Positions 35,462 through 47,091 of a stretch of 64,000 nt of DNA are shown here, in pieces. Numbering within the stretch: position 1 is the first letter of the stretch; each line of letters begins with the position of its first letter. The stretch is taken from NCBI GenBank assembly GCA_963731125.1, contig CAVSVP010000001.1, positions 6,198-70,197 on the forward strand, given 5' to 3'. The position numbers and the translations under genes are program-made. The notes beneath the pieces are model-generated. The model was not told the origin of the DNA and searched no databases. It saw nothing but the letters and a program-made list of their open reading frames with translations. Source of the stretch: CAVSVP01 sp963731125. GTDB lineage: Bacteria > Pseudomonadota > Gammaproteobacteria > Competibacterales > Competibacteraceae.

Positions 35462-36831
35462 CTATGGGATCGGCGTGCCGGGCGGCTCGACCACCATCAT
35501 GGAGAGCATGCCGCCGGGGAAAATGTCGTAGTTGGTGAGCTCCTTCTCGGCGTGGGAGTGCCACATAAAGAAGAAGCCGCCGTACGGGTTGAGGCCGCCT
35601 TCGCCCGGCGGTAGGGTTCGCCGAGGTTGCCCATGAAGGGGCTACCGGACCACCAACCGCCGAAGGCCAGGTTCTGATTCTCGGGAAAGGTGACCGGGAA
35701 CTGCTTGCCGTGGTCCGGAGCGTATTGTTGGGTCGTCAAGTCGATACCAGCTGAGACATCACCAAAACCATTCACCATTATCGTCAATGCAGACGTGGGC
35801 TGTCATGCCGGCAGAGTGGACCCGTAGATATCCCAGCCCAGTTTCTCGCCGGTCCAGCCGAAGATCGCGTCGACGGTCTGACCAGGGACTGACAGGGTGG
35901 TGAATTTGCCACGCTGGAGGCGAGGTCCCGACGTCGTCCGCTCGCGAGAGGCGGCCGTAGCGGGCGATCTCGTAGTAGTGGTTGCCGTGCAGGTGGAGCG
36001 GGTGCTGGTCCGAAGTCGCCGCCGAGGATCCGCACCAGGATTTTCTGGCCCGGAGTCATGCGCGGCGTGCAGTTGTAGGGCTGGTGCGGCAGCCAGGAGA
36101 CGAAGGCTCCGCGAGGTCGTCCGGGGCGGCACGGCCGTTGATGAACCAGTAGACCGGCCTGCGCTTCGTGATGTCGATCTCGCAGAACCGGTGTTGCTCC
36201 GCGAGCTGATGGATCTCGGGTCCATCGAGGTAAGCAGGAACATAACTTCGTGATCGAATAGCGTGCAGACGTGGTTGTAGGCGTAGTGTCCGTCGACCCC
36301 TGACCGGACGGCCGCACGATGATGGCGCCGAGCAGGCCCATCTCGATCTGGAGCCCCGGGTCGGTGCCCCAGTAATACATGTAGGTGCCGGGCTCCGAGG
36401 CGGTGAAAGTGTAGGTCACCGGTGCCGCCGGCCTGGGCAGGACTCCTTCGTCAGGAGCCCGGCGCTGCCCCCGGAGGCGGTCACAGCGTGACCGGGAAAG
36501 ACCATCGAGGTACACGCCCGACGGGCAGCGTACTGGTCAGGGTGATCGTCACGCTGTCATCCTGGTTGAGGATGATAGTCGGACCGGGGTACTGGGGCAG
36601 GCCGACGCCCTCGTTGTTGTCGAGGTCCTGGTAGCCCCAGAAGTCGAGGAGCCGCCGTCGGCGATGCTGACTTGGCCGGCTCCCGCCGGAAGTTGAAGGT
36701 CGTCTCACCGGTGATACCATCGATGCGGGCCTGGGCGTCGGCCGGGCCGGCGACCAGGACCATCAGCGCGCCGGCAACCGCGAGCGTGAGGGCCCCGGAG
36801 GTCAGGTATCGTTCTGTAGATCGCTGTTCAT
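35462..36831 (-). pseudogene. Secreted multicopper oxidase (MCO 2), frameshifted
   Basis: ATG 36831 is preceded by GAGGAGGAA. Signal peptide LTLAVAGALMVLVAGPADA. Cupredoxin segments: QYPGPTIILNQDDSVTITLTSTLP; YTFTASEPGTYMYYWGTDPGLQIEMGLLGAIIV; RMTPGQKILVRILGGDFG; an HGNHYYEIARYGR-like block; and the C-terminal copper motif FFFMWHSHAEKELTNYDIFPGGML followed by MMVVEPPGTPIP and TAG. Frame changes near 36790, 36490, 36240, 36010, 35800 and 35620. It starts 17 nt downstream of MCO 1 and ends 18 nt before MCO 3, so the three are one transcription unit. Confidence 0.72.
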
Positions 36832-36847
36832 AGTGTTCCTCCTCGCC

Positions 36848-38114
36848 CTATTGGTTGACACGATCTTGGTCATCATGCCGCCGGTCGGCCGTCTTCGTCG
36901 AAGTTCGCCAGGTATTGCAAATTCGGCGGCGTACAGGTAGTAATCGCCCGGCGGCACACCGGTAGTGTCCAGGATGACGTCGGTCGACATGCCGCCGCCC
37001 AGGGTCACCGAGTTGGTGGTGTAGTACAGGTTCGTGCCGCTGGTCTGCATGCAGCTGCTTGGCGTCGATGCCCACCACCTCCATCGGGATGCTCGGGCTC
37101 ATGAGGGTGTGGACGTCGGTGATATTGAGGTTGGACAGCCGCAGCAGGACCTTTTGGCCCGCGGTGGCGGTGATCAGCGAGCTCACGGGTTGGGACTGGA
37201 TGCCGCCGTTCAGGGCCTCGCTGGGGTCTGTCGGCGCCGGCAGCGGGCGGGATTGATGGTATCCGGGTAGCCGCGGCCGTTGATCATCGGGTAGCGGTCC
37301 CACATCAGGGCGAAGGGCAGCGGCTGCACAAACCAGCTGGCGTCGTGAAAGTCGGGGTCGAAGGAGCCGAGCTGGAGTGGGAACTCTACGTCGTAGCCGG
37401 TCGAACCGTCACCGTCGTTGTAGGCGAACCGGGAGCACGTATTGCGGCCCGGCGTCATAGTCGCCGAGTGGACCGTGCCTGTGCGGCCCGCACGTAGAGG
37501 TTGCCGAGCATGCCCATCTGCATGTGTTCGGTGGCCTCGACGTGGCAGTGGTACATGAAGGTGCCGGGCCCAACCAGGTGGTAGTAGTAGGTCAGAGTGG
37601 CGCCCATGCTGATGGCGATGCCCGACTCGGGCAGACCGTCGAAGACGGTCGAGGACTGCGGGAAGCCGTGGAAGTGCACGGTGTGCGGATCGAACAGATC
37701 GGGCCGGATCACCATGCCGACGTTGGTCAGGCTGAGGTAGAAGTCCTTGCCCTCGTCGACCACGATCGTCGGCGCCGGGAAGGCCGCGCGCCAGCATGCC
37801 CTCCGCCATGACGTTCGCCTCGGGGACACCGGTGACGTCGGAAAAGCTGAAGATGTATTGGGGCCGGCCGTCGGCCATGGTGACGAAGCCGTCGCCGCCG
37901 GCCAGGTGCATGCACTGCACGGCCAGAGTGACTCCGCGCGGCCGGCTCGTCGTACCGACCCGCGGGCGGACCAGTGTTACAGCGTCGAGGCAGTCGCCGT
38001 CGTTGTTAGGTCGCACGGGCACTGGATGTTGACCTGGGCGTCGGCCGGGGCAGCCGGCAGCAGGACCAGGGCAAGCCCCGGAGTCAGTATTCCCAAAAGC
38101 CTTTTGGGGCTCAT
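36848..38114 (-). pseudogene. Secreted multicopper oxidase (MCO 1), frameshifted
   Basis: ATG 38114 with AAGGAAAG upstream; signal peptide RLLGILTPGLALVLLPAAPADA. Copper motifs are clear: HFHGFPQSS (HxHG) and MYHCHVEATEHMQMGMLGNLYVR (HCH...H...M-type). Other cupredoxin features: APTIVVDEGKDFYLSLTNVG; QKVLLRLSNLNITDVHTL; SVTLGGGMSTDVILDTTGV. About 410 residues after repair of some five frame changes (near 38015, 37800, 37480, 37250, 37060). The exact stop depends on the frame and may be 36848 or 36802. First MCO of the block, 107 nt downstream of the giant beta-helix gene. Confidence 0.75.
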
Positions 38115-38220
38115 CGGGTCTTTCCTTTAGTGGTTGTGTCGTAGAACCATTTCAATTCACCTCGCGGTCCGGGCATTCCCACCGAGACGAACCGGTGGGG
38201 ATGCGTGCGGATTTCCGGTT

Positions 38221-41200
38221 TTATGGTCGTGGCACCTCGTCCGCTCCGATGTCATAGCACCGTACCCTGCGGCCGCCCATCGCCGTCGATATCCGGACTG
38301 ATTCCGCTGGGGACCGCATTTTCGGCCGGCGAGCCGGACTGGATGTGGTAGTCACCGAACAGCGTACCCGGGTCGCCATTATCGGGCGTCAGGTCGTCAG
38401 TACAGCGACAGCGGCCCGAAGCCGGGCCGGATGAAGTTGCCGCCCTCGTCGAAGGCCGCCGGCGTCTGGATGGCGGTGGTGACCTCGGGTTGGGACACGG
38501 CTGAGCGGGCGCCGTTGAAGTACTCGGAGACGAACAGCGGGCTCGGATCGAAGGGCCCGTCCACGTATGCACGAAGTTACGGGTTGCACGTCCAGTATTC
38601 CTGCTGTTCCGATGACAGCCAGGTCGTCGTATACCACGGTGTTGCCCCCGGGGCAGGCGAGGCCGCCGCTGACGTCCGGGCAGAGCCCATAGGTCGAGGT
38701 GCAGCCCGGGTCACCCGGAGTGCAGCCTGAGTCGCATCCACCCAGAAGAAGAACTGGCGGTTCTGCCAGATGATGTTGTTGTCGAACGTCCTCGGGTCGG
38801 AGAACGTCCCGACATTGCCCGGAGGCAGCGGCCAGCGCAGCGCTGTGGGCCCGGGTCACGATACCCGCACCGGGCTGCGGCGTGGACTGGTCGGGACTTC
38901 CCGGGTGCGAAGGCCTCACCCGCAGTCGCCAGGCTGTCGTTGTTGGCGATCGTGTTGTTCCGATGCGCACCGCAACCGCGTCCTGCAGGGAGATGCCGCC
39001 GCCGGCCAGCCCCGCCACGTTGTTGACGATCATGTTGTTGAACACGTCGACCGAATACCACTGTGGCGGTTGGTTCTGGTTGTTTGGCGGTGTGTTGTTA
39101 GGGTTGGCTGCGACATCCTGGCCGTTGACCCCGGCCAGACGAATGCCGCCACCGTCACCGGCGCCGGCCGAGTTACCCTGGATCAGGTTGCGGAGCACCT
39201 GGACGTTGCCCGCACCGGGGGTGAGACCGCCAGCCGTCAGCGGAGGGGCGCCGCCGATGAAGATGCCGCCGCCCGAGACCGTCTGGCCCTGGAGGAAGCT
39301 CTCGTTGAAGATCACGGTGTTGTCGGCGATCAGCGGCACTGGGCCGGCAGGCTGGTTGCCCTGGCCCGGGACCCTCCTGCTCAACCCGATGTGGCCGATA
39401 CCGCCGCCGTCGGCAGTCGCAAAGTTGCCACACACCCAGTTCTGGGTGACCGCGTAGGAGTCGGAGCCGGTGCACATGGAAATGCCGCCGCCCGCGCCGC
39501 CGAGGCCGCCGTTGAACACCACCTGGTTGTGGTGGACCTTCACGAAGTCGTTATCGGCGTCGATGTAGGCCAGCTCGTCCGGATCGGTGAGCAATGGATG
39601 CCCGACCCGGATGCCGCCGCCGTAAAAGCCGCTGTTATTGGCGATGCGGTTGTTGGAGATCTGCAGATACTTGGCGTAGCCGTTGGCGATGATACCGCCG
39701 CCGGTGTCAGCGCTCTTGATGGTGAAGCCGTCGATGCGGCATTCCTGTTGTTCGGCTGGTTGTTGCCATTGCCACGTAGTCGAATGCCTGGTTCCCCGTT
39801 GCTTTGGCAAGCACCAGGACGCCGGCGCCCTCTTCGGTGAAAGGGTGGGTTGGCTCGGGGGTGCCGGGCCGACCTCCTGGCCGGGCAGCAGATCGATGAC
39901 GCCGGTGGCGATGAGGCCGTCGACGAACTCGCGCCAGGTCTGCAGTTTGTCGGCCGGCGCCTTGATGGCGTTGATGGTGGTCGAACCCTCGCCCCAGCCC
40001 TGGAGCTGGACCGGCTTCCACATGACCACCATCTCGTTGTATTGGCCCGGTTGCACAAGGATGAGATCGTTGGGTTTTGCCGCGTCAATAGCTGCCTGAA
40101 TCGACTGACCTGGCGGACACGCTACGGAATCATGCTCGCGCCGACCGCAGGCCCACCTGGACTGTCACGCCGGCACTGTGGACCGGCCGTTGTCGCGGGT
40201 CACCGTGAGCTGGCGGCCGCCCATGGAACCGACCGGACCATCCTGGTGTCGGCCGGAATGGTGCAGGTGATTGGCTCGCCCCAGGTACAGCAGAGCGTCC
40301 CGAGGTCTCCCAAGGTCACGATGCCCGAGATGCACCGAACCCGAAGTCGCGGGTGACGAACTTGTTGGTCGTGTCGGAACCGGCCGGGCAGGCCCCCGCT
40401 GCCGGGTTGCAGTAGTTGGGGTTCTGGACCGGCTTCGAACCCATCGAGGTGATGGTGATGGTGTGCGTACCGATCGCGAAGACCCCTCGGCTGGCCATCG
40501 GTCCGGTGGACACCGTTTGGGCCGGAATGTAGGGCCCGCCGCCGACGCCGTTGGTCTGCACGTCGACACTGAGTAGATCCTCGGCGTGCCGTCGGGGTAC
40601 TCGCAGTCCAGCGGGAACTGGTCCGGCCCGGTGAAGGCCGCCACCGGCACCACCGGGGTGTCGAGATAGGTGGTCACGCCCGGCATGTACTGCAGAGTGT
40701 AGCAGAAGGTGCTGTACTGCTGGTTCCAGTTGGGATCCGGGTTGTTCGGATCGTCGCCCGGATCGTTCATGCAGGCCGTGAGCATGTTGGGCGACATGCC
40801 GCTCGGCTGCGGCAGGTTGGCGGTGATGGTGGAAGGCGCCAGGAAGTTGTAGAGCCCGTACTGGTCGGACAGCGTCTTGCTGATGGACCCGGCCGGTAAA
40901 GTCGCGGATAGTGATCGGGCAAGAACGGCGGGGCGTACTTCTCGCCGAAGTTGGGCGAGTTCGGGTCGAACTCGTTCTGGGTGTCGTCAAGGATGAAGCC
41001 TAGGCCGTGCGCGGCCACCGGCACCTCGGTGAAGAGCCAGAAGTCGGCAGCGGCGTTGGCGCCGGCCGACAGGGTGACGAGCTTGCTGTCGCAGAGCGGC
41101 ATTGTCTGTGCCGGCAAACGGCGCCGGAATCTGCTCGTCCGGGAATAGCGTCAGATACGCTGGTACCAGTGTGCAGCATCGCCAGCGCAGGGCGGCGGCA

Positions 41201-43607
41201 GCAGTGTCGGGCGCCGGGACGTATTCGTCGCCGAAGTCAACATTCTTGTCCTCGGGCTTGAGGATCTCGTAGCCCGGGGGCGGCACGACCTCGACGATGT
41301 AGTCGCCGACCGGCATGGGGCTCGGTGAAGTTCGATGCAGCTAGCCGTCTGGTGGCATGCCGACCGTCGTCTGCACAAACTCGCGTCAAAGGCATAGCCG
41401 CCGTCGAAGACCGCCGGCCGCGCCTGGTTGAACATCCGCAGGCCGTCCCAGCAGTCATGCTCGTAAAAGGTGACCCCGTCGGGCGAGAACATGAACGGTC
41501 CGTCGGCGCTCGTCGCCGTACTTGCAGCCGGTGGGGATGCTGCGTCCCAGCTGTCGGTGACGGTGGTGTTGAGCAGCACCCTTGGTGGCTACGCCGGTAA
41601 GAGGATCGACGCCGAGGGACTCATAGAGGTTGACGGTCACACCGGGAATGCCCGGCTCCCATACCTCGGCCGCTGCTAGCTCAGGGTCGTTCTCCGCGCG
41701 GGTCACCGCGTAGAAGACAATACCGGTGATGCCGCCGTTTTCGCCGTCCGGGATAGTGGCGCTTGCCCCACAGAAAGGCGTTGGTCTGGCCGATGAAGCC
41801 CTGGAAGCCCTGGAGGAGCACCGGGCCGTGATCGACACGGTAGACGGCATTCTCGTCGCAGATCATCCCGGGAACCGAGTGACTCAGGATCAGCAGGATT
41901 GGTCTGATCCTGCGGGTCGATGGCCCGCCCGAAGGTAATGTCGTTGTCGTCGAGGGCGCCGGGCCCGAGACAGAGGCCGGAATCGCGCCGCCGTTATCGA
42001 CGACCACAGTAACACCGGTGGCCTGGTTGCCGGACGAAGTCGACCTCGGCGACCAGCCAGCTGAAGAACGGGAAGACCTGGTCGAAGGTGAAGGCGCCGG
42101 CGCCGTCGGAGACGTTGCCCTGGTAGATGGTGCCGTCCCGCCAGCGCAGGTTGAAACCGGTCTCGAGTGCGCTCGGGCCCTCGTCGGCGTCCCAGATACC
42201 GTTGGCGTTGGGGTCGTCAAAGACCCGGTGCTCCTGGCGGTGGAACCACTGGAAGACCGGCACCTCGCCCAAGTTGCAGAGCCGTTAGGGGTCGATGCAG
42301 ACGCCGTCCGTGATGGTGACGCCGTAGAAGGCAAAGATGAGGTCGAGGTTGGAGTCCCAGACCACCAGCTGGTAGTTGCCGTCGGGGACGTCGGGGATCG
42401 AAAAGTTGCAGTTCGCATCGGTCGGCGCAGCGTAGATGCCGGTGCCGATGCCGACCGCCAGGTCGTTGAGACCGACCCACGGGGTGGTGTGGCCAAAGCA
42501 GGCGCCGTTGTAGAAGGCGTAGTCGGGCGGCCGCGACATGTGCTGGTTGACCACGGTGCCGTGATATCGTGGCACGCGCCGCCGGCCGGGATGTCGTTGA
42601 ACTCCTTAACGAAGCCGATGAAGACGTGGAACCCGGCGGTCCGAACTCGGCAAAGAAAGGCGGCTCGCCGGCCTTGACCCAGGCGTCGATGACCTTGGTG
42701 CCCTCGATGGTCGCGGTCTGCTGCCAGCCCTGACCGGCCGGGGGCACCGCCGAGATGCCGTACTTGCCGGGCGCCAGGTTCTTGATGGTGAGCCGGCCGT
42801 CGGGGCCGGTGACCAGCGGTTGCAAAGCCGGTGACGTTGTCCGGCGCGCGTCGTAGGTCGTGCCGAGCGGGTTGCCGAAGGCATCCTGGGACTGCATGCC
42901 GGCCGAGGCGCCGTAGCGGCCGCCCGCATCCTCGACGCATGATCGTGAAGCCGCTCATGTCGTGCCGCCGCGGCTCGGCGCCGGGTCCTCGGTGGGCAGG
43001 TCGGGCGCGTTGTTGATCGGCGCGTTGTCTTCGAAGATGAGAATGGTGATCTGCGCCGTCTCGATGCGGATGCTCGTTGACATATACCGTGTCGGCGGAA
43101 CGTTGCCGGATCCGTCGGTGACGAAAGACGCTCCGCCGATGGAGGCGCCGGAGCGCGGCACGACCGACACATAGTAGTACGTATTGGGCTTCGAACGGAT
43201 CCGGCGAAGAGTTCATTGCAGGCCGCCGCCGCCTGCCAGTGGTGTCATGCCCGGCGCAGCCCTTGCCCACCACCGGCATGTAGCTCTGGTGGAAGCCGAC
43301 CGAAAGGGTTTCGCCGCCGGGATGGCCGTCGTTGCAACTGATCCCAGTTGGGATCGAAGGTCGTCGGGTCCGCGGCCCCGCCGGGCAGGGTCTGGACGTG
43401 GTAGGTCTTGTCCTGCTCCACCAGCCAGCGGTACGCGCCAACAGGGGTTTCGGTGCCATTGGGGGCGACGCTGGTCACGGTCAAACCTTGAAGGTTGACC
43501 GCCAGCACTGGCGACAGTGGCATCAGAAACCACAATGCCAAAAAGACAAGGGGCATCGGCGGTCTGCACCAATATTCCTTCGGTCTTAGGAGCCTGCTTA
43601 GGATCAT
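38221..43607 (-). pseudogene. Giant secreted SdrD-B-like / right-handed beta-helix protein (about 1,790 aa), frameshifted
   Basis: ATG 43607 with GGGGAGAG upstream and a signal peptide (LVFLALWFLMPLSPVLA). After repair the protein runs continuously to TAA at 38221. Order: N-terminal beta-sandwich (TVTSVAPNGTETPVGAYRW); several SdrD-B/Cna-B-like units (GGITGIVFYAVTRAENDPEL; RVFDDPNANGIWDADEGPSA; GDYIVEVVPPPGYEILKPED; NFGEKYAPPFLP); then, from about 40130, a right-handed beta-helix of NosD/pectate-lyase type (ACPPGQSIQAAIDAAKPNDL; NNRIANNSGFYGGGIRVG; NLIQGNSAGAGDGGGIRL) ending in the common YDIGADEV terminus. More than twelve frame changes. No start or signal peptide is seen near 40.1 kb, so it is one protein. 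Likely a surface scaffold for the MCOs encoded downstream. Confidence 0.72.
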
Positions 43608-44425
43608 GTTTGACTCTCCCCTTTGATGGATTTCCACTGACTGGTGCTCATTACCGCTTCACCTCATTGGTTGAACACTGACTATATTTTTTGCTGCCGT
43701 TGAGCATGGAGAGCGTTTTCGCTCTACCCAAAGGCTAATGATAAGCGGAAAGCAAAGATTCTACAGGTAGGTAAACACCCCATTTTCGCCTAGGGTTTAC
43801 CCTACTTTTTCTTTACTGTCCCGTAAGGTGATAGGAGGGGTTGCGCCTTGCAAGCGCATTACATCTAGCCGCCCGCGATGAGGGTCCTAATAACTCGATA
43901 ACACGTTAGTTAATTAGAATATTATAATTTTCATTTGTTCTTCCATCTTCCTCAAGATGGACCATACTGAATAGTTAAAGGATTCACGAGGTGGAGGATG
44001 AAGGCGATGATCATGGGAAACCCGTCAGCGTTCGTCGAGGCGTATGTCGAGCCATTGAGCGCCAGCCCGGAGTCGCATCAGCCGCAAGGGGGTCTGACCC
44101 GGGGCCAGAAAGCGTGGAGATTGCTGTAGTGTTCGCGGCGGACAACCCCGGGCCAGATGCTGGTACCAGCGTCAGCCCCGCCGACAATGCGCAGAGCTTT
44201 GCAGCAGGTGCAACTGTCTCCACCGAATGGAACGGCTCTTACTACCGTTGCGTGGCGAGCGCCGGCGCCCGGGGCGCGTCAACAGCATGATTCGGAGTAT
44301 GACGTAAAATTCTAAACGAGGCCGGTGGGAGCTTGTGATTGAAGACTTTCGCCTGTTCCGCTTTCGTTTGTTGACCTATACAAGGAATGCGTTATTGAGA
44401 TAATAATCCTATAGCAAGAGGCGGC
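43608..44425. other. Divergent intergenic region between the giant gene and the right cytochrome/SCO module
   Basis: It holds the promoter region of the minus-strand MCO block and that of the plus-strand cytochrome operon, with an inverted repeat at 43767-43805. Short frames at 43991-44290 have atypical composition and no recognisable product, and the candidate ATG 43998 (43 residues) has its GGAGG too close. I see no supported gene. Confidence 0.5.
43767..43805. promoter_or_regulatory. Inverted repeat upstream of the giant surface-protein gene
   Basis: GTAGGTAAAC (43767-43776) is mirrored by GTTTACCCTAC (43795-43805) with one extra base. The right arm is itself part of a smaller palindrome, TAGGGT-TT-ACCCTA (43791-43804). 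The site lies about 160 nt upstream of ATG 43607 and could bind a dimeric regulator. The regulator is unknown. Confidence 0.4.
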
Positions 44426-46170
44426 GTGATGATGAAGGGTATGGTGAATCCGAGGGTGGGGGTGGTTTTACTCGCGCTAACGCTGTGCAATGTTGCCAGC
44501 GCGGCTTCGGAAGAACAAGTTCCCGGGAAGGAAGGGGCTGCGGCAGAAGAGATGTTGCGCCTCGGCGAGCGCATGTACCGGCAGGGGGTGCTGCCCGACG
44601 GCAGGCCCATGCAGGCCATCGTTGCGGGGGATGTTCCCGTGGACGGGCGCATGTTCACCTGCGCGAACTGCCACCGGCGCAGTGGCCTCGGCTCGCTCGA
44701 AGGCCCGGTGATAGCTTGGCCGACAAACGGCAAGGAGTTATTCATTCCGAGACGGCGCACCGGTGCATGGCGAGCCGCATCGGCGGACGAGGCCCCGGGG
44801 TCCCCCGAACGATGGTCGCTCCCGCCCAGTTCCGGGCCGCCGATGCCCGCCCCGCTTACACGGAGGAAACACTGAGCAGGGCGATCCGAACCGGTGTCGA
44901 TCCCACCGGACGTCGGTTGAACCGGGTCATGCCCCGATATACGATGTCGGATACCGACATGGCGGTGCTTATCCACTACTTGCAACATCTCTCCGTCGAT
45001 ACGGACCCCGGTGTGGATGAAGACACCATACGGTTTGCCACGGTGGTTACGGAGGGTGTACCCGAAAAAGATCGAAAAGCCATGCTTTCCGTATTGCGCG
45101 CGCACATCGACGCCCGCAACACCCAGACCAGACCTCACGAGCGTCGAGCCCGGCTGGGCCCGTTCTACAAGACCGAGAAGTACGCCGCCTACCGCAAGCT
45201 CGAACTCGATGTGTGGGAGTTGAAAGGGCCCGGGGAAACCTGGCGCTCGCAGTTGGATGCTTACTACCGATCACGACCCGTTTTCGCGCTACTCGGCGGC
45301 ATAGGCAAGGGAAGCTGGGCGCCGGCGCACGAATTCTGTGAAGATAACAAAATCCCTAACATATTCCCTATTACCGATCGCCCGGTTATTTCTGATTCCG
45401 ACTGGTATACGCTGTATTTTTCCAAAGGTCTCTACCAGGAGGGCGAGGCGGCCGCCAAGTTTCTGAGCAGCTCTGCAACGCTCGGAAAGGATGCGCGAAT
45501 CGTTCAGGTGTACCGGCCGGGAGAGCGGGGTGAGGATGCCGCGCGGGGCTTGCAAAGAACGTGGGCAGAGTTAGGGGAGAGCGGTTTGGAAAGCCGGCTG
45601 CTCGAAACCGGGGACGGTCTGTCGGAGCCCACGTGGTTCGATCGAACGGACGATACACCGCCCGCTGCCGTGTTGCTTTGGCTTGAGGAGAAAGATCTGG
45701 CAACCGCGCTTGCGGGTCCGCTGGCTGCGCACAGCGAAATACCGGTGATTTTCGTTTCCTCAAGCCTGTTGGGTTCGAATCGCGCGATCGTTCCGGAGCC
45801 AATACGGCCAAGGGTCTTTCTGACCTACCCTCACAGTCTGCCCAACCAGAAAAGCCGAAGCCGGTTGGTTCTCACCCGGTGGCTGCAGGCGCGCCATATT
45901 CCGGCTACCGATTTGGATATTCAGGCGAAGATGTATGTGCTTGGCTGGACGCTGTCGGGAGCCCTTGCCCACATGCGCAGCGAATTCTTTCGGGATTATT
46001 TTCTCGAAGGTTACGACATGATGATAGACCAGGACTATGCGGTTTCCAATTACCCGCGGCTCAGTTTCGGGCCTGGCCAACGTTATGCCTCGAAGGGCTG
46101 TTACATAGTTCAGCTCACCAGCGGTGACGATCCTGATCTCGTAAAGGTGAGTAACTGGGTGATCTACTAG
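44426..46170 (+). pseudogene. Cytochrome c fused to type I periplasmic-binding domain (right copy), one frameshift
   Basis: Starts at one of the tandem ATGs 44426-44435 with a signal peptide (VVLLALTLCNVASAA). The haem motif CANCH lies near residue 77 in the first frame. Near 44780-44820 the reading moves by one frame, and the rest (RAADARPAYTEETLSRAIRTGVDPTG; MPRYTMSDTDM; ATVVTEGVPEKDRKAM; PVFALLGGIGKGSWAPAHEFCED) continues to TAG 46168-46170. It aligns along its length with the left copy at 22971-24659. A single indel in a G/C-rich stretch separates two otherwise perfect halves, so this may be a sequence error. Confidence 0.8.
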
Positions 46171-46259
46171 GAATCCTCGAGTGCGACGAGCCTTTGCAAA
46201 TGAATCAAATTTCATCCTGTCAGTCCGAGTCACAACCTCGCTACATCTGGAGAGCACGA

Positions 46260-46928
46260 ATGCCGATACGTAACTCTTTGTTTGGCCGCGGAGTATTCAC
46301 CCTTGTCATTGCGAGCGCCTGTGCCGGCTTGGCGGCATCCATTGCGGAGGCGGAAAACGGAGCGCATGCGCATCACCAGAACGGGGATGCCCACGCCCAA
46401 CACAGGGCCATGATGGATGAGAAGGGCTATGTAAGAAAGGTCGAGGCCTATCAGGTACCGGATGTCACCCTGACAGACCAGGACGGCAACAAGATTGACT
46501 TGGCCAACACGCTCGAAGGTCCGAAGCCGGTGATGTTGAATTTCATTTTCACCACCTGCACCACGATCTGTCCGGTGCTCAGCGCGAGTTTTTCCCAAAC
46601 GCAGCAGTCGCTTGCTCCCGGGGAGGCGGAACAGCTTCGCATGGTTTCCATCTCCATCGACCCGGAGCACGATACCCCTGCGAAGCTGCGCGAGTATGCG
46701 CAGCAGTTTAAGGCGCAACCGGGATGGCAGTTCCTGACGGGAGACTTGGAAGATATCGTCGCGGTGCTCAAGGCTTTCGACGCCTATCGTGGCGACAAGA
46801 TGAACCATATTCCCCTGACCTTCCTCCGGGCCTCGCCGCAGGCACGCTGGACCCGATTGGAGGGATTTGCCAGCAGCAAGGACCTGTTACGCGTATACAG
46901 GGAATTGGCATCGCAGGACGCTTCCTGA
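46260..46928 (+). CDS. SCO1/SenC-family copper chaperone (right copy)
   Basis: 222 residues from ATG 46260, which has GGAGAG upstream; a longer frame to 46194 is less likely. Signal peptide, short His-containing linker (GAHAHHQNGDAHAQHRAMM), SCO domain with CTTIC and the His ligand in DKMNHIPLTFL. It is closely similar to the left SCO at 24689-25396, including the FIFTxCTxICPVLSAxFSQTQ block. It follows the right cytochrome c/PBP gene in the same direction, so chaperone and cytochrome were duplicated as a module, although the gene order differs (SCO precedes cytochrome on the left). Confidence 0.87.
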   Translation: MPIRNSLFGRGVFTLVIASACAGLAASIAEAENGAHAHHQNGDAHAQHRAMMDEKGYVRKVEAYQVPDVTLTDQDGNKIDLANTLEGPKPVMLNFIFTTCTTICPVLSASFSQTQQSLAPGEAEQLRMVSISIDPEHDTPAKLREYAQQFKAQPGWQFLTGDLEDIVAVLKAFDAYRGDKMNHIPLTFLRASPQARWTRLEGFASSKDLLRVYRELASQDAS

Positions 46929-47091
46929 CCCGAATGTGCCTGTGGGATCGGGGCTTGCCTTTATACTGCAGTACAGAGTAATACCGACTAGCGGTAGCAG
47001 CATTGCAGGGCTTTTTCTGTAGCGATTCTTGCCCCTATCAAGCCTCTTACACCGCTAACTTTCCAAATCGGGTAGGGTGGGGAATGCCGGC

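Noticed and set aside
33531..38114. MCO 1-3 as one giant fused oxidase gene
   Set aside because: Each section begins with a good ribosome-binding site, an ATG and a signal peptide, and each preceding section ends with a plausible stop, so three genes are more likely.
43991..44290. 99-residue plus-strand ORF before the right cytochrome gene
   Set aside because: No domain, composition like a random GC-rich frame, a poorly placed ribosome-binding site and a competing frame; more likely leader or decayed sequence.
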